A DNA stretch of 43,185 nucleotides, from NCBI GenBank assembly GCA_015068035.1, contig SVLI01000013.1, positions 1 through 43,185 of the forward strand. Reading direction: 5' to 3'. This document shows, in pieces, positions 25,720 through 33,074 of this stretch. The notes under the pieces were generated by a model, which made no database searches, had not been told where the DNA came from, and saw nothing but the letters and a program-made list of their open reading frames with translations. A program made the translations under genes and the position numbers. This stretch comes from Oscillospiraceae bacterium (GTDB lineage Bacteria > Bacillota > Clostridia > Oscillospirales > Oscillospiraceae). Numbering within the stretch: position 1 is the first letter of the stretch; each line of letters begins with the position of its first letter.

Positions 25720-26601
25720 TTAAACTTTCAGGAACTTCCGGATCGCAATGCTGCTGCCAAAGACACCGACCACGATACCGATGAGCAGATACACGCACAG
25801 CATCGGCAGGAACAGGGTGTTGAACGGAATGATCGTCACAAGATTTCCGATCAGGCCGGTCATCAGCTTTTCGGTCAGGAGCTGATAAAGCCCCCATTCC
25901 GCAAGGAATGCCAGTCCGCCGCCGATCAGGCCGAGGATCAGTCCCTCAACCACGAACGGGAAGCGGATGAACGAATTGCTCGCGCCGACCATCTTCATAA
26001 TGATGATCTCCTCACGACGGCCGTAAGTCGTCAGCTTGATCGTGTTGGCCATAATGAACACGCTCACGATCACAAGCACCACGACCAGCGCCAGAGAGAC
26101 GATGCTGATCACGTTGCGAACGGTGATAAAGCCGTTGGCAACATCCAGATGCGCCTGCACATCCGCAATTCCGTAAATCTTATACAGATTGCGCTGGGTC
26201 TGCTCCATAATGGAGATGTCTTCCAGATAGACCACATATCTGTGCCGGAACACGCTGCCGTCGATGTCTTCAAACAGCTCGGAATCCTCATACTGGGAAA
26301 CGTAGTTCTCACGCGCCTGCTCACGGGTGATAAACTCCACCTCCCGGACGTTGGGCATCTCTCTGATCTGCGTCTCCAGCGCGCGGGCGTCGTCCTCGCT
26401 GAGCGTCTCGTCCACAAAGGCGACCATCTGATTCTGCTGCTCAAGATCCTGAATGATCGAGTCGATGTTCACCGCCAGCAGCGAAAAGCTGCCCATGATG
26501 ACCAGGCACGCGATGATCACACAGATCGATGCAAACGACATGAAGCCATGCGTAAAGATGCTCAGGAAACCTTCTTTAATCAAATATCCGATTTTATTCA
26601 T
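25720..26601 (-). CDS. ftsX: Cell-division protein FtsX
   Basis: Permease partner of FtsE; the complex uses ATP to activate a wall hydrolase. The 293-residue protein has a short N-terminal tail, a first transmembrane helix (about 24-46), an extracellular loop (about 47-165), then three helices, the usual four-helix FtsX layout, with TYGRREEIIIMKMVGASNSFIR before helix 3. ATG 26599-26601 overlaps the ftsE stop by eight bases, so they are translated together. Confidence 0.96.
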   Translation of the reverse strand: MNKIGYLIKEGFLSIFTHGFMSFASICVIIACLVIMGSFSLLAVNIDSIIQDLEQQNQMVAFVDETLSEDDARALETQIREMPNVREVEFITREQARENYVSQYEDSELFEDIDGSVFRHRYVVYLEDISIMEQTQRNLYKIYGIADVQAHLDVANGFITVRNVISIVSLALVVVLVIVSVFIMANTIKLTTYGRREEIIIMKMVGASNSFIRFPFVVEGLILGLIGGGLAFLAEWGLYQLLTEKLMTGLIGNLVTIIPFNTLFLPMLCVYLLIGIVVGVFGSSIAIRKFLKV

Positions 26602-27280
26602 AGCCGTAATACCCGTCCATTCCGTCGCTGATAATCTTGCCCTGCTCAATGGAGATCACGCGTCTGCCGAGCGCATTGACCAGTTCTTTCTCATGCGAGA
26701 CGACCAAAAGCGTATTGCCGAGGGCGTTGATCTTTTCAAGCAGCATCATAATCTCAAGGCTGCGAACCGGATCGAGGTTGCCCGTCGGCTCGTCCGCAAT
26801 AATGATCTTGGGATTGTTGACAATCGCACGTGCGATCGCAACACGCTGCTGCTCACCGCCGGAGAGCTCACGCGGATAGCGTTTCTCACGCCCCTGAAGT
26901 CCGACCAGCTCGAGCACATGGGGCACGCGCTCTTTGATCTCGCTGCGGTTTGCGCCGATGATGCGCATGGCAAAAGCGACATTTTCGTAAACCGTTTTGT
27001 TTTCAATCAGGCGGAAATCCTGAAAGATAACGCCAAGCGTGCGGCGAAGCTTCGGCAGCTTACGGCGCCGCATACGGCGCAGATCAAAACCGTTGACCTC
27101 CAGCTCACCGTCCACCGCTGCCACCTCACCGGTCAGCAGCTTGATGATCGTCGTCTTGCCGGAACCGGAAGGGCCGACCAAAAAGGCAAACTCGCCTTCT
27201 TTCACGGTCAGGCTGACATCGTCGATCGCCTTGACATTACCATTCTCATAGATCATGGTCACATTACTCATTTGTATCAT
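26594..27280 (-). CDS. ftsE: Cell-division ATP-binding protein FtsE
   Basis: A 228-residue ABC ATPase: Walker A GPSGSGKTT (about residues 36-44), Q-loop IFQDFRL, signature LSGGEQQRVAIARA, Walker B IIIADEPTGNLDP, and the switch His in VVSHEKEL. The pattern, size and following ftsX identify it as FtsE. ATG 27278-27280 follows GGAGG by seven bases. Confidence 0.97.
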   Translation of the reverse strand: MIQMSNVTMIYENGNVKAIDDVSLTVKEGEFAFLVGPSGSGKTTIIKLLTGEVAAVDGELEVNGFDLRRMRRRKLPKLRRTLGVIFQDFRLIENKTVYENVAFAMRIIGANRSEIKERVPHVLELVGLQGREKRYPRELSGGEQQRVAIARAIVNNPKIIIADEPTGNLDPVRSLEIMMLLEKINALGNTLLVVSHEKELVNALGRRVISIEQGKIISDGMDGYYGYE

Positions 27281-27357
27281 AGGACAGCCTCCAAAGGATA
27301 AGACCTGTGCCCCGCCGCAGTCTGCGGAAAGGCAAAGCCGATTTTTCAGAATCAGAA

Positions 27358-28452
27358 TCAGTGATTGATGTTCTGCGAATTGAGATATTTCTTCACCATC
27401 AGCGCAACCTTGAACACGATTGCGTGGTCGAACTCACGCAGATCCAGCCCCGTCAGCTTCTTGATCTTTTCCAGACGGTACACCAGCGTGTTGCGGTGCA
27501 CGAAAAGCTTGCGGCTGGTTTCAGAGACGTTGAGATTGTTCTCAAAGAACTTATTGATGGTGTAAAGCGTTTCCTGATCCAGAGATTCAATCGGGTTCTT
27601 TTTGAACACTTCGCTCAGGAACATCTCGCAAAGCGTCGTCGGCAGCTGATAGATGATGCGGCCGATGCCGAGGTTTTCATAGTGGATGATGGTCTTTTCC
27701 GTATCAAAGACCTTGCCGACCTCGATAGCCACCTGTGCTTCCTTGTAACGGTTGGCCAGATCACGCAGATGTCCGGCCACACTGCCAATGCCGACAACGG
27801 TTTTGATCAGCAGTTCGCGGCTCACCGTGCTCTGCACGGAAGCAGCAAGCTCCTCAAGCGTCTTTGCATCGTCTCCGCCGGGCGTAAGTTCCTTGATCAC
27901 GACAATATCTGTTTCATCCAGACTCAACACGAAATCGCGTTGCTGGTCAGGAAACATATTGCGCACCACTTCAACCGTGCTTACATCGGACTTGTCCACC
28001 TGACGGATCAGCAACACGCCGCGCGGCGCATCCGTTACGAAGTGCAGCTCCTTTGCGCGGACGTACACATCGCCAGGAAGGATATTATCCGAAATGATGT
28101 TCTTGACAAAGGTAGCCTTGTTGTGTTTCTCCTCATAATTCGTCTTCGCCTCGTTAAAGGCAACAGCCGCGAGGATACAAATACAACGCGATGTATTGTC
28201 CCGCCCCTCTGTGAACACAGCGTAGTCAAAACGGGAGTTAATTCCGCCCAAAAGCTTAAAGGTCCGGTTTCCGGCCACAAAAAGCTGATCCGGAATGTCC
28301 CCGGCAAGTCCCTGGATATTCTCAATCCGGGAGCCGATCAGAGAGAGATCACGGCACGCCACAACATAGCCCTCGGAATCGATTACTCCAATGCAGCGGT
28401 CCGTTGCATCCTTCATCTGCATGATGACGCTTTGAAAGATCCTGCTTGACAT
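27358..28452 (-). CDS. CdaR/PucR-family transcriptional regulator
   Basis: A 364-residue protein. The N-terminus (SRIFQSVIMQMKDATDRCIGVIDSEGYVVACRD) resembles the diacid-sensing fold of CdaR-type regulators, the middle is a GGDEF-like PucR region, and the C-terminus carries the PucR/CdaR helix-turn-helix (NVSETSRKLFVHRNTLVYRLEKIKKLTGLDLREFDHA). Relatives control sugar-diacid or purine use, but no such genes are nearby. It stands 77 bases upstream of ftsE in the same direction, with no terminator visible between, so it may be cotranscribed with the FtsEX cluster. Target genes unknown. Confidence 0.88.
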   Translation of the reverse strand: MSSRIFQSVIMQMKDATDRCIGVIDSEGYVVACRDLSLIGSRIENIQGLAGDIPDQLFVAGNRTFKLLGGINSRFDYAVFTEGRDNTSRCICILAAVAFNEAKTNYEEKHNKATFVKNIISDNILPGDVYVRAKELHFVTDAPRGVLLIRQVDKSDVSTVEVVRNMFPDQQRDFVLSLDETDIVVIKELTPGGDDAKTLEELAASVQSTVSRELLIKTVVGIGSVAGHLRDLANRYKEAQVAIEVGKVFDTEKTIIHYENLGIGRIIYQLPTTLCEMFLSEVFKKNPIESLDQETLYTINKFFENNLNVSETSRKLFVHRNTLVYRLEKIKKLTGLDLREFDHAIVFKVALMVKKYLNSQNINH

Positions 28453-28829
28453 TCAAATTCCCCTTTTCTCTTGCTACATTTAACGGGTGCATTTCCCGCA
28501 ATACCCGTAATTATGCTATTTGACAAAACCGTCAATTTACATAATAACTTAGTTTTTTGCAATTTTCAATAGATTTCTTCACAATTTTTGTTGAAATTTG
28601 AAAATGAATTGTCTATTGCGCCTGTTTCCGGGGAATTTTGATTTCATTTTATGGTAATTTGCCATCATGCAATTTCACAAGAGCGCATAACGCTTCGTGA
28701 AATTGCCCGAAATCCGCACGCGGCACGGAGGACGGGATGGTTTTGCTGTGAAAGCTGTGAATACATCTCGCCTCAGCCAAGCATCGCCGCAGCGTCATGC
28801 AACGCGTTTCCTCCCTAACGCAGGGATTC
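28453..28829. other. 377-base intergenic region: AT-rich half and a long dyad, no gene
   Basis: The half next to the CdaR-like gene is AT-rich and holds a weak minus-strand promoter and a small hairpin (ACGGGT 28483-28488 with ACCCGT 28503-28508) in its leader. Further on, GCAATTTCAC (28669-28678) pairs with GTGAAATTGC (28697-28706), with an inner AGCG/CGCT pairing. The remaining 120 bases next to the pseudouridine synthase stop are GC-rich with no coding pattern that I trust. Nothing matches a riboswitch I know. Confidence 0.5.
28508..28535 (-). promoter_or_regulatory. Possible promoter of the CdaR-like gene
   Basis: TTGACG (28530-28535) and TAATTA (28508-28513) on the minus strand, spacer 16 bases. 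The -10 box is a weak match, so the call is tentative. Confidence 0.4.
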
Positions 28830-29543
28830 CTATCTATACTCTAATGCCTTTTGTATCGTTTTGGCATCAAGTTCCGTCCATTCTCCCGGCTCCAGATCAT
28901 CCGGCAGCGTAAGGGCGCCGACGCTTTCCCGATGCAGGCGGATCACCGGCGCGCCGCAAAGGGCAAGCATACGTTTGACCTGATGGTACTTCCCCTCGCA
29001 AATGATCACACGCACAAGACCGTCGCCCAGCCTTTCCAACTTCGCCGGAAGGCATTTTGTTCCGTCGCCGAGTATCACACCCTGCTCAAACCGGATTTCC
29101 GCATCGGGATCCGGTTCGTGCTCGACATAGGCAAGGTAGCGCTTTTCAACGTGCTTTTTGGGGGAAAGCATCCGATGCGCAAGCTCACCGTCGTTTGTCA
29201 GCACCAGCAGTCCCGTCGTGTCCTTATCCAGTCTCCCGGCAGGAAACAGGCCGATGCGCCGCAGTTCCGGCGGGAGCAGATCCAACACCGTCTGCTGACG
29301 GCTGTCTTCCGTCGCGGAGAGAACGCCCGCCGGCTTATGAAGCAGGAAATAACGATACTTCGCCGTGCAAACCGCTTCCCCGTCAAGACTGAGGTTCTGC
29401 TTTTCCGGATCTATTTTCTGCGCAGGATCGCGCACGGGTATCCCGTCCACCAAAACGCGCCCAAGCCGGATGAGCGACTTTGCCTCACTTCTCGACGCAA
29501 GACCTGCTGCAACAATCAATTTATCAATGCGTTCTGTCGGCAT
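28830..29543 (-). CDS. RsuA-family 16S rRNA pseudouridine synthase
   Basis: A 237-residue protein: an N-terminal S4 domain (RIDKLIVAAGLASRSEAKSLIRLGRVLVDG), the catalytic motif GRLDKDTTGLLVLTNDG with the nucleophilic Asp (GRLDxxTxGL), and the C-terminal CEGKYHQVKRMLALCG typical of the RsuA/RluB/E/F group. The short length fits RsuA (U516 of 16S rRNA). ATG is preceded by GGGGAG. Divergent to the DUF4830 gene. Confidence 0.93.
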   Translation of the reverse strand: MPTERIDKLIVAAGLASRSEAKSLIRLGRVLVDGIPVRDPAQKIDPEKQNLSLDGEAVCTAKYRYFLLHKPAGVLSATEDSRQQTVLDLLPPELRRIGLFPAGRLDKDTTGLLVLTNDGELAHRMLSPKKHVEKRYLAYVEHEPDPDAEIRFEQGVILGDGTKCLPAKLERLGDGLVRVIICEGKYHQVKRMLALCGAPVIRLHRESVGALTLPDDLEPGEWTELDAKTIQKALEYR

Positions 29544-29571
29544 AGATACCGCTCCCCTTTCCTGTTCTAAG

Positions 29572-29600
29572 TTGTCCCCCCGCGGAATAGTCTGTACAAA
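29572..29600 (+). promoter_or_regulatory. Possible promoter of the DUF4830 gene
   Basis: TTGTCC (29572-29577) and TACAAA (29595-29600) with a 17-base spacer, 26 bases before the ATG. Matches are modest. Confidence 0.4.
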
Positions 29601-29626
29601 GTCAGACTCTGTGGGAGGTTACAAAG

Positions 29627-30097
29627 ATGTATGTACTGACCTTAAAATGGAACAAAAAGACAGCCGCTGCGCTCATCGTTGCAGCCGCGCTGCTGCTTGT
29701 CGCGCTGATTCTGCTCGTGGCAAACGGTGGCAAAAAGGATTCGGAAGACGTCGTGCCCGGTGTTCGTCTGACCAGCTGCGAAAAACGGGTGGAGTATCTC
29801 GCTTCTCTCGGCTGGACAGTGGATGCAGCAAGTGAAACCTCGCAGGACATTGTGATTCCACGCGAATTCAACGAGGTGTATCAGAAATACAACGAGCTGC
29901 AGCTTGCACAGGGCTTCGACCTCAGGGACTACTGCGGCATGGATGCAAAGATTTATTGCTATGCAGTCAGCAATCACCCCAGCGGAGAACAGGCCGTCGC
30001 GCAGCTCATTCTTTTTGCCGACGAGGTCATAGGCGGTGACATCCACAGCACTTCTCTCGGCGGCTTCATGCACGGCATCAAACCGCAATCAGACTGA
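29627..30097 (+). CDS. DUF4830 membrane-anchored protein
   Basis: A 156-residue protein with a basic start (LKWNKK), one transmembrane helix (about residues 12-34) and an extracellular domain. The domain pattern (EKRVEYLASLGWTVD, VIPREFNEVYQKYNELQLAQGFDL, YCYAVSNHP, VIGGDIHSTSLGGFMHG) is that of DUF4830, found in Clostridia and of unknown role. GGGAGG stands eight bases before the ATG. It is single, divergent from the pseudouridine synthase. Confidence 0.85.
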   Translation: MYVLTLKWNKKTAAALIVAAALLLVALILLVANGGKKDSEDVVPGVRLTSCEKRVEYLASLGWTVDAASETSQDIVIPREFNEVYQKYNELQLAQGFDLRDYCGMDAKIYCYAVSNHPSGEQAVAQLILFADEVIGGDIHSTSLGGFMHGIKPQSD

Positions 30098-30222
30098 ATA
30101 CGTCATTTCCGAATTTCCTTAATCTCCAATCATTTTTTCATACAGAGCAGCAAAAGTCAACGGAATTGTACTTCCACGCCGATGTGCGCGGCAAACAGAA
30201 TAAGGCATTCCCTCCCAACCTC

Positions 30223-30251
30223 TTGAAATGACGCTCAAAAAGTGCTAATAT
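30223..30251 (+). promoter_or_regulatory. Promoter of the DUF975 gene
   Basis: TTGAAA (30223-30228) and TAATAT (30246-30251) with a 17-base spacer, about 37 bases upstream of the TTG start. The rest of the 191-base gap back to DUF4830 shows nothing else I can support. Confidence 0.75.
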
Positions 30252-30288
30252 AGCCGCGTCATCACTTAAGATGTGAGGAGGAACTGTT

Positions 30289-31080
30289 TTGAGAATCAGC
30301 TTAAGTGCGATCAAACACCATGCCAAACATCAGATCGCCACAACAAAGCCGCACGGTTATGTTGTCGGCCTGGTCTATTTTCTGATTACCTGGCTGCTTG
30401 GCATACTCATCAATCAGGTTTCCGGTATCCCAGCGCAGGAACTCGACAACCTGATCATGCGCAGCTATGAGATGATTGAGCAGCTTTCCATCCCGGAATT
30501 CTATGCAAACTATTTCACGTCATTTGTTGAGCTTTACAGGAGCTATTCGAGCGTCTGGTCCGAACTCATCCGTCTTGCCATCAATTTAGTTCTCTTCGCG
30601 ATCGGAATCGGGTTTACAATCTTCTCGCTGAATGTTGCACGCTTGCGGGAAGCGGGAATCGGCAATTTGCTGGACGGCTTCGGTGTTTTCTTCCGCGCGC
30701 TCTGGCTGAACATTCTCATAGGCTTCTTCACGTTTTTGTGGTCCCTTCTGCTCATCTTTCCCGGCGTCATCGCGTCGTACCGCTACCGTCAGGCGCTGTA
30801 CATCATGCTTGACAACCCAAAGATGCGCGCAATTGACTGCATCCGTGCCAGCAAGCGCATGATGCAGGGCCACAAGAAAGAGCTTTTTGTGCTGGATCTG
30901 AGCTTCTTCGGCTGGGCAATGCTGTCCATTTTCCCCTTTGTCAGCGTGTGGATTGCACCCTATATGCAGATCACCTACGCCAACTACTATCTGGCTCTGC
31001 TCGGGCTGCAGAATTTCTCCGCACCCGGAACGCCAGGCATGAATCCGCCTGACAATCAGACCCCACCGCAGCAATACTGA
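30289..31080 (+). CDS. DUF975 integral membrane protein
   Basis: A 263-residue protein with about five hydrophobic segments and a Pro/Asn/Gln-rich C-terminal tail. The start TTG (30289-30291) has AGGAGG seven bases upstream. The hallmark region is LWSLLLIFPGVIASYRYRQALYIMLDNPKMRAIDCIRASKRMMQGHKKELFVLDLSFFGW, matching the DUF975 family of Firmicutes membrane proteins (S-x-x-M-M-x-G-x-K). Function unknown. Alone between its promoter and a strong terminator. Confidence 0.9.
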   Translation: MRISLSAIKHHAKHQIATTKPHGYVVGLVYFLITWLLGILINQVSGIPAQELDNLIMRSYEMIEQLSIPEFYANYFTSFVELYRSYSSVWSELIRLAINLVLFAIGIGFTIFSLNVARLREAGIGNLLDGFGVFFRALWLNILIGFFTFLWSLLLIFPGVIASYRYRQALYIMLDNPKMRAIDCIRASKRMMQGHKKELFVLDLSFFGWAMLSIFPFVSVWIAPYMQITYANYYLALLGLQNFSAPGTPGMNPPDNQTPPQQY

Positions 31081-31095
31081 ATCTCTGCCTAAACA

Positions 31096-31136
31096 AACAG
31101 GCGCAGACCACGAAACGGTCTGCGCCTGTTTTATTT
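31096..31136. terminator. Bidirectional terminator between DUF975 and nif3
   Basis: AACAGGCGCAGACC (31096-31109) pairs perfectly with GGTCTGCGCCTGTT (31117-31130), with T-rich sequence after it on the plus strand and TTTGTTT on the minus strand. Serves two convergent genes. Confidence 0.92.
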
Positions 31137-31191
31137 ATGCCCGGACATTCGGTCCGATTCTTTATTTGCCTGTTTGCTTCTTTCCGGTATT

Positions 31192-31965
31192 TCACATAAA
31201 AAACTGCTCCGGCTGCGTGCTGACGCGGCTGATGCGCACATCAAGCTGCGGAAATCCGCGCAAAACAAGCTGCTGCAGCACAGGAACCACAACATTTTCC
31301 GTGCTGAAATGGCCACCGTCAATCAGGCTGATGCCGTATTCCTTCGCTGCGAGGAATCGATCATGCTTCACATCCGCCGTCACAAACACATCGCAGCCGG
31401 CTTCAAGCGCCTCTTCCAGAAAATCCCCGCCGCTGCCGCCACAGCAACCGACAACGGAGACGCTTCGTCCGGAGTCCACATAGCGCAGACCGTTGGCATT
31501 CAGTGCCGCCTTTGTGCTACGCAGAAATTCAGAAAACTCCATAGCAACCGGCAGCTTACCAATACGCGGCATCGCGCCTTCCCCGCCGAGCGGAAAAGCA
31601 TCCTGCACGCCGAGCGCCGCGATCAATGCATCATTCACGCCACCGGAAGCCGCATCCAGATTCGTATGCATGCAGATGGCCGAAATGTTCTGTTTGGCCA
31701 TTGTGAGGATCTTTCTTCCGACAAGGTCATCGCTGCGCACGCTTTTAAGTGCATGAAAGATCAGCGGATGGTGGGAAACGATCAGCTCGGCGCCAATCTC
31801 TGCAGCTTCCCGAATGACCTCATCCGTGATATCCAGAGCGCACAGCACGCGCTGTACCTCCCGCTCAGGCTCGCCCGCAAGCAGACCGACATTGTCAAAA
31901 TCCATCTTCGTGGCATAGGGCACCTGCGCATCAAGCCAGGCGCTGATTTCCGAAACCTTACTCAT
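31192..31965 (-). CDS. Nif3-like dinuclear metal centre protein (DUF34)
   Basis: A 257-residue member of the NIF3/YqfO family, often labelled GTP cyclohydrolase 1 type 2. Metal ligands seen are the HHP motif (IVSHHPLIF), the His/Asp in CMHTNLDAASGG, and the C-terminal DGGHFSTE. The enzymatic role in bacteria is not settled. ATG 31963-31965 with AAAGGAGCGG upstream lies four bases after the trmK stop; trmK-nif3 is a conserved pair in Firmicutes. Confidence 0.93.
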   Translation of the reverse strand: MSKVSEISAWLDAQVPYATKMDFDNVGLLAGEPEREVQRVLCALDITDEVIREAAEIGAELIVSHHPLIFHALKSVRSDDLVGRKILTMAKQNISAICMHTNLDAASGGVNDALIAALGVQDAFPLGGEGAMPRIGKLPVAMEFSEFLRSTKAALNANGLRYVDSGRSVSVVGCCGGSGGDFLEEALEAGCDVFVTADVKHDRFLAAKEYGISLIDGGHFSTENVVVPVLQQLVLRGFPQLDVRISRVSTQPEQFFM

Positions 31966-31969
31966 CCGT

Positions 31970-32659
31970 TTACCGCTCCTTTTCCATTTTGCGCAGCGCA
32001 TTTAACAGCTCGTCAAGCTCTGCAACACGCTTTGCACTGCCCTCATTTTTGCTTTTTTCCAGCCCGGCCTTTTCCCGCTCCAGCCTTGCAATGTGTGTGG
32101 AGAGGTAAGTATAAAACAGCGCATCCCGCTTCTCAAGAGGCCAGGCGCCTATGTAAAGCTCCACCGCTTCCGGCATTGCCGCTGCCCTGCTTTCCACGGC
32201 AAGGATGGGATAGATTTTCCCCTCTTCCTCCACAAGGCGTTCCTCGCGAATCGCGCAGCCATGTGCATACAGCCAGGCACGCAGCTGCGGCTGTTTGGAT
32301 TGCGGTCCAAGCAGAAGCAGCCTGTCCTGCAGCGCCCAGGGCGCCGCGGAAAGAATGTTCAAAATCGTCTCGCCGCCCATTCCGGCAATCACAATTACGT
32401 CCGCCTCCTCGGGCGCGACGGCGGCAAGCCCGTCACACAGCCGCAGTGAAATCTTGTCTTCAAGCTGCGCCTGCTCCACATTTCTGCGTGCGCTGGAAAG
32501 CGGACCGGGGCGCAGATCCGTTGCAATAACGGACCGAAGCGCTTTGCTCTGCGCAAGATGGATTGCAAGATAGCCGTGATCGGTACCAACATCCACGACG
32601 CGCGTGTTCTCGGGCACCAAAGACGAAAGAAGTGTAAGTCTTGGGGAAAGCTGTTTCAT
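31970..32659 (-). CDS. trmK: tRNA (adenine-22 N1)-methyltransferase TrmK
   Basis: Methylates A22 of tRNAs with SAM. The 229-residue protein has the Rossmann SAM site (VVDVGTDHGYLAIHLA), ATDLRPGPLSSARRNV, the IAGMGGETI motif and LLLGPQSKQPQLRAWLYAHG, then a C-terminal coiled coil (about 175-229). All are typical of TrmK. Pairs with nif3 downstream. It sits downstream of the DUF1858 gene rather than of rpoD. Confidence 0.95.
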   Translation of the reverse strand: MKQLSPRLTLLSSLVPENTRVVDVGTDHGYLAIHLAQSKALRSVIATDLRPGPLSSARRNVEQAQLEDKISLRLCDGLAAVAPEEADVIVIAGMGGETILNILSAAPWALQDRLLLLGPQSKQPQLRAWLYAHGCAIREERLVEEEGKIYPILAVESRAAAMPEAVELYIGAWPLEKRDALFYTYLSTHIARLEREKAGLEKSKNEGSAKRVAELDELLNALRKMEKER

Positions 32660-32701
32660 ATCATTCTGCTCCGTTTTCCCGAATTGTTCCCATAAATGCG
32701 T

Positions 32702-32725
32702 AAAGCGGAGGAACCCCTCCGCTTT
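32702..32725 (-). terminator. Hairpin after the DUF1858 gene
   Basis: AAAGCGGAGG (32702-32711) pairs with CCTCCGCTTT (32716-32725) around AACC, 15 bases past the stop. The T-content after it on the minus strand is modest, so it may be a partial terminator before trmK. Confidence 0.6.
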
Positions 32726-32740
32726 GCGCGCTTTGCGTAC

Positions 32741-32947
32741 TTACTGGGCAGCCGCGATGAACGCGTTGAGTCTGGAAACGAACTCGTCCGCATTCACGCC
32801 GTGCGCAGCGCAGGCCTGCTCCACATTTTCGCCGCTGGCCATTGCGCAACCCAAGCAGTGCATTCCAATGGCCTGAAACAGCGGCATGGTGTTGGCTGCG
32901 TTCTCCATGATCTCAGAAATCATGGTTTCTTTTGTAATCTGAAACAT
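32741..32947 (-). CDS. DUF1858 small protein
   Basis: A 68-residue protein starting MFQITKETMISEIMENAANTMPLFQAIGMHCLGCAMASGENVEQ. The G-M-x-C-x-x-C motif near residue 29 is the hallmark of DUF1858, also found as the N-terminal domain of hybrid-cluster-linked redox proteins and of ScdA-like iron-sulfur repair proteins. The two Cys could bind a metal or form a disulfide. ATG 32945-32947 has GGAGG ten bases upstream and a near-consensus promoter. Confidence 0.9.
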   Translation of the reverse strand: MFQITKETMISEIMENAANTMPLFQAIGMHCLGCAMASGENVEQACAAHGVNADEFVSRLNAFIAAAQ

Positions 32948-32990
32948 TCCTGAATAACCTCCGAAAAGTATTTCATTCTTATTCGCCAGT

Positions 32991-33019
32991 ATTATAACCG
33001 CAGAAAAGCGATTTTTCAA
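32991..33019 (-). promoter_or_regulatory. Promoter of the DUF1858 gene (and possibly trmK-nif3)
   Basis: TTGAAA (33014-33019) and TATAAT (32991-32996) on the minus strand, spacer 17 bases, 43 bases upstream of the ATG. Confidence 0.85.
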
Positions 33020-33074
33020 TGCTTTTATTTGAGAATTTCCGGAAACAAATCGATCCGTGATGTTTGCGGAAAAC

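Noticed and set aside
28697..28912. 71-codon plus-strand frame in the spacer before the pseudouridine synthase
   Set aside because: No ribosome site, starts inside a hairpin, and its 3' half overlaps the minus-strand gene. Composition does not look coding.
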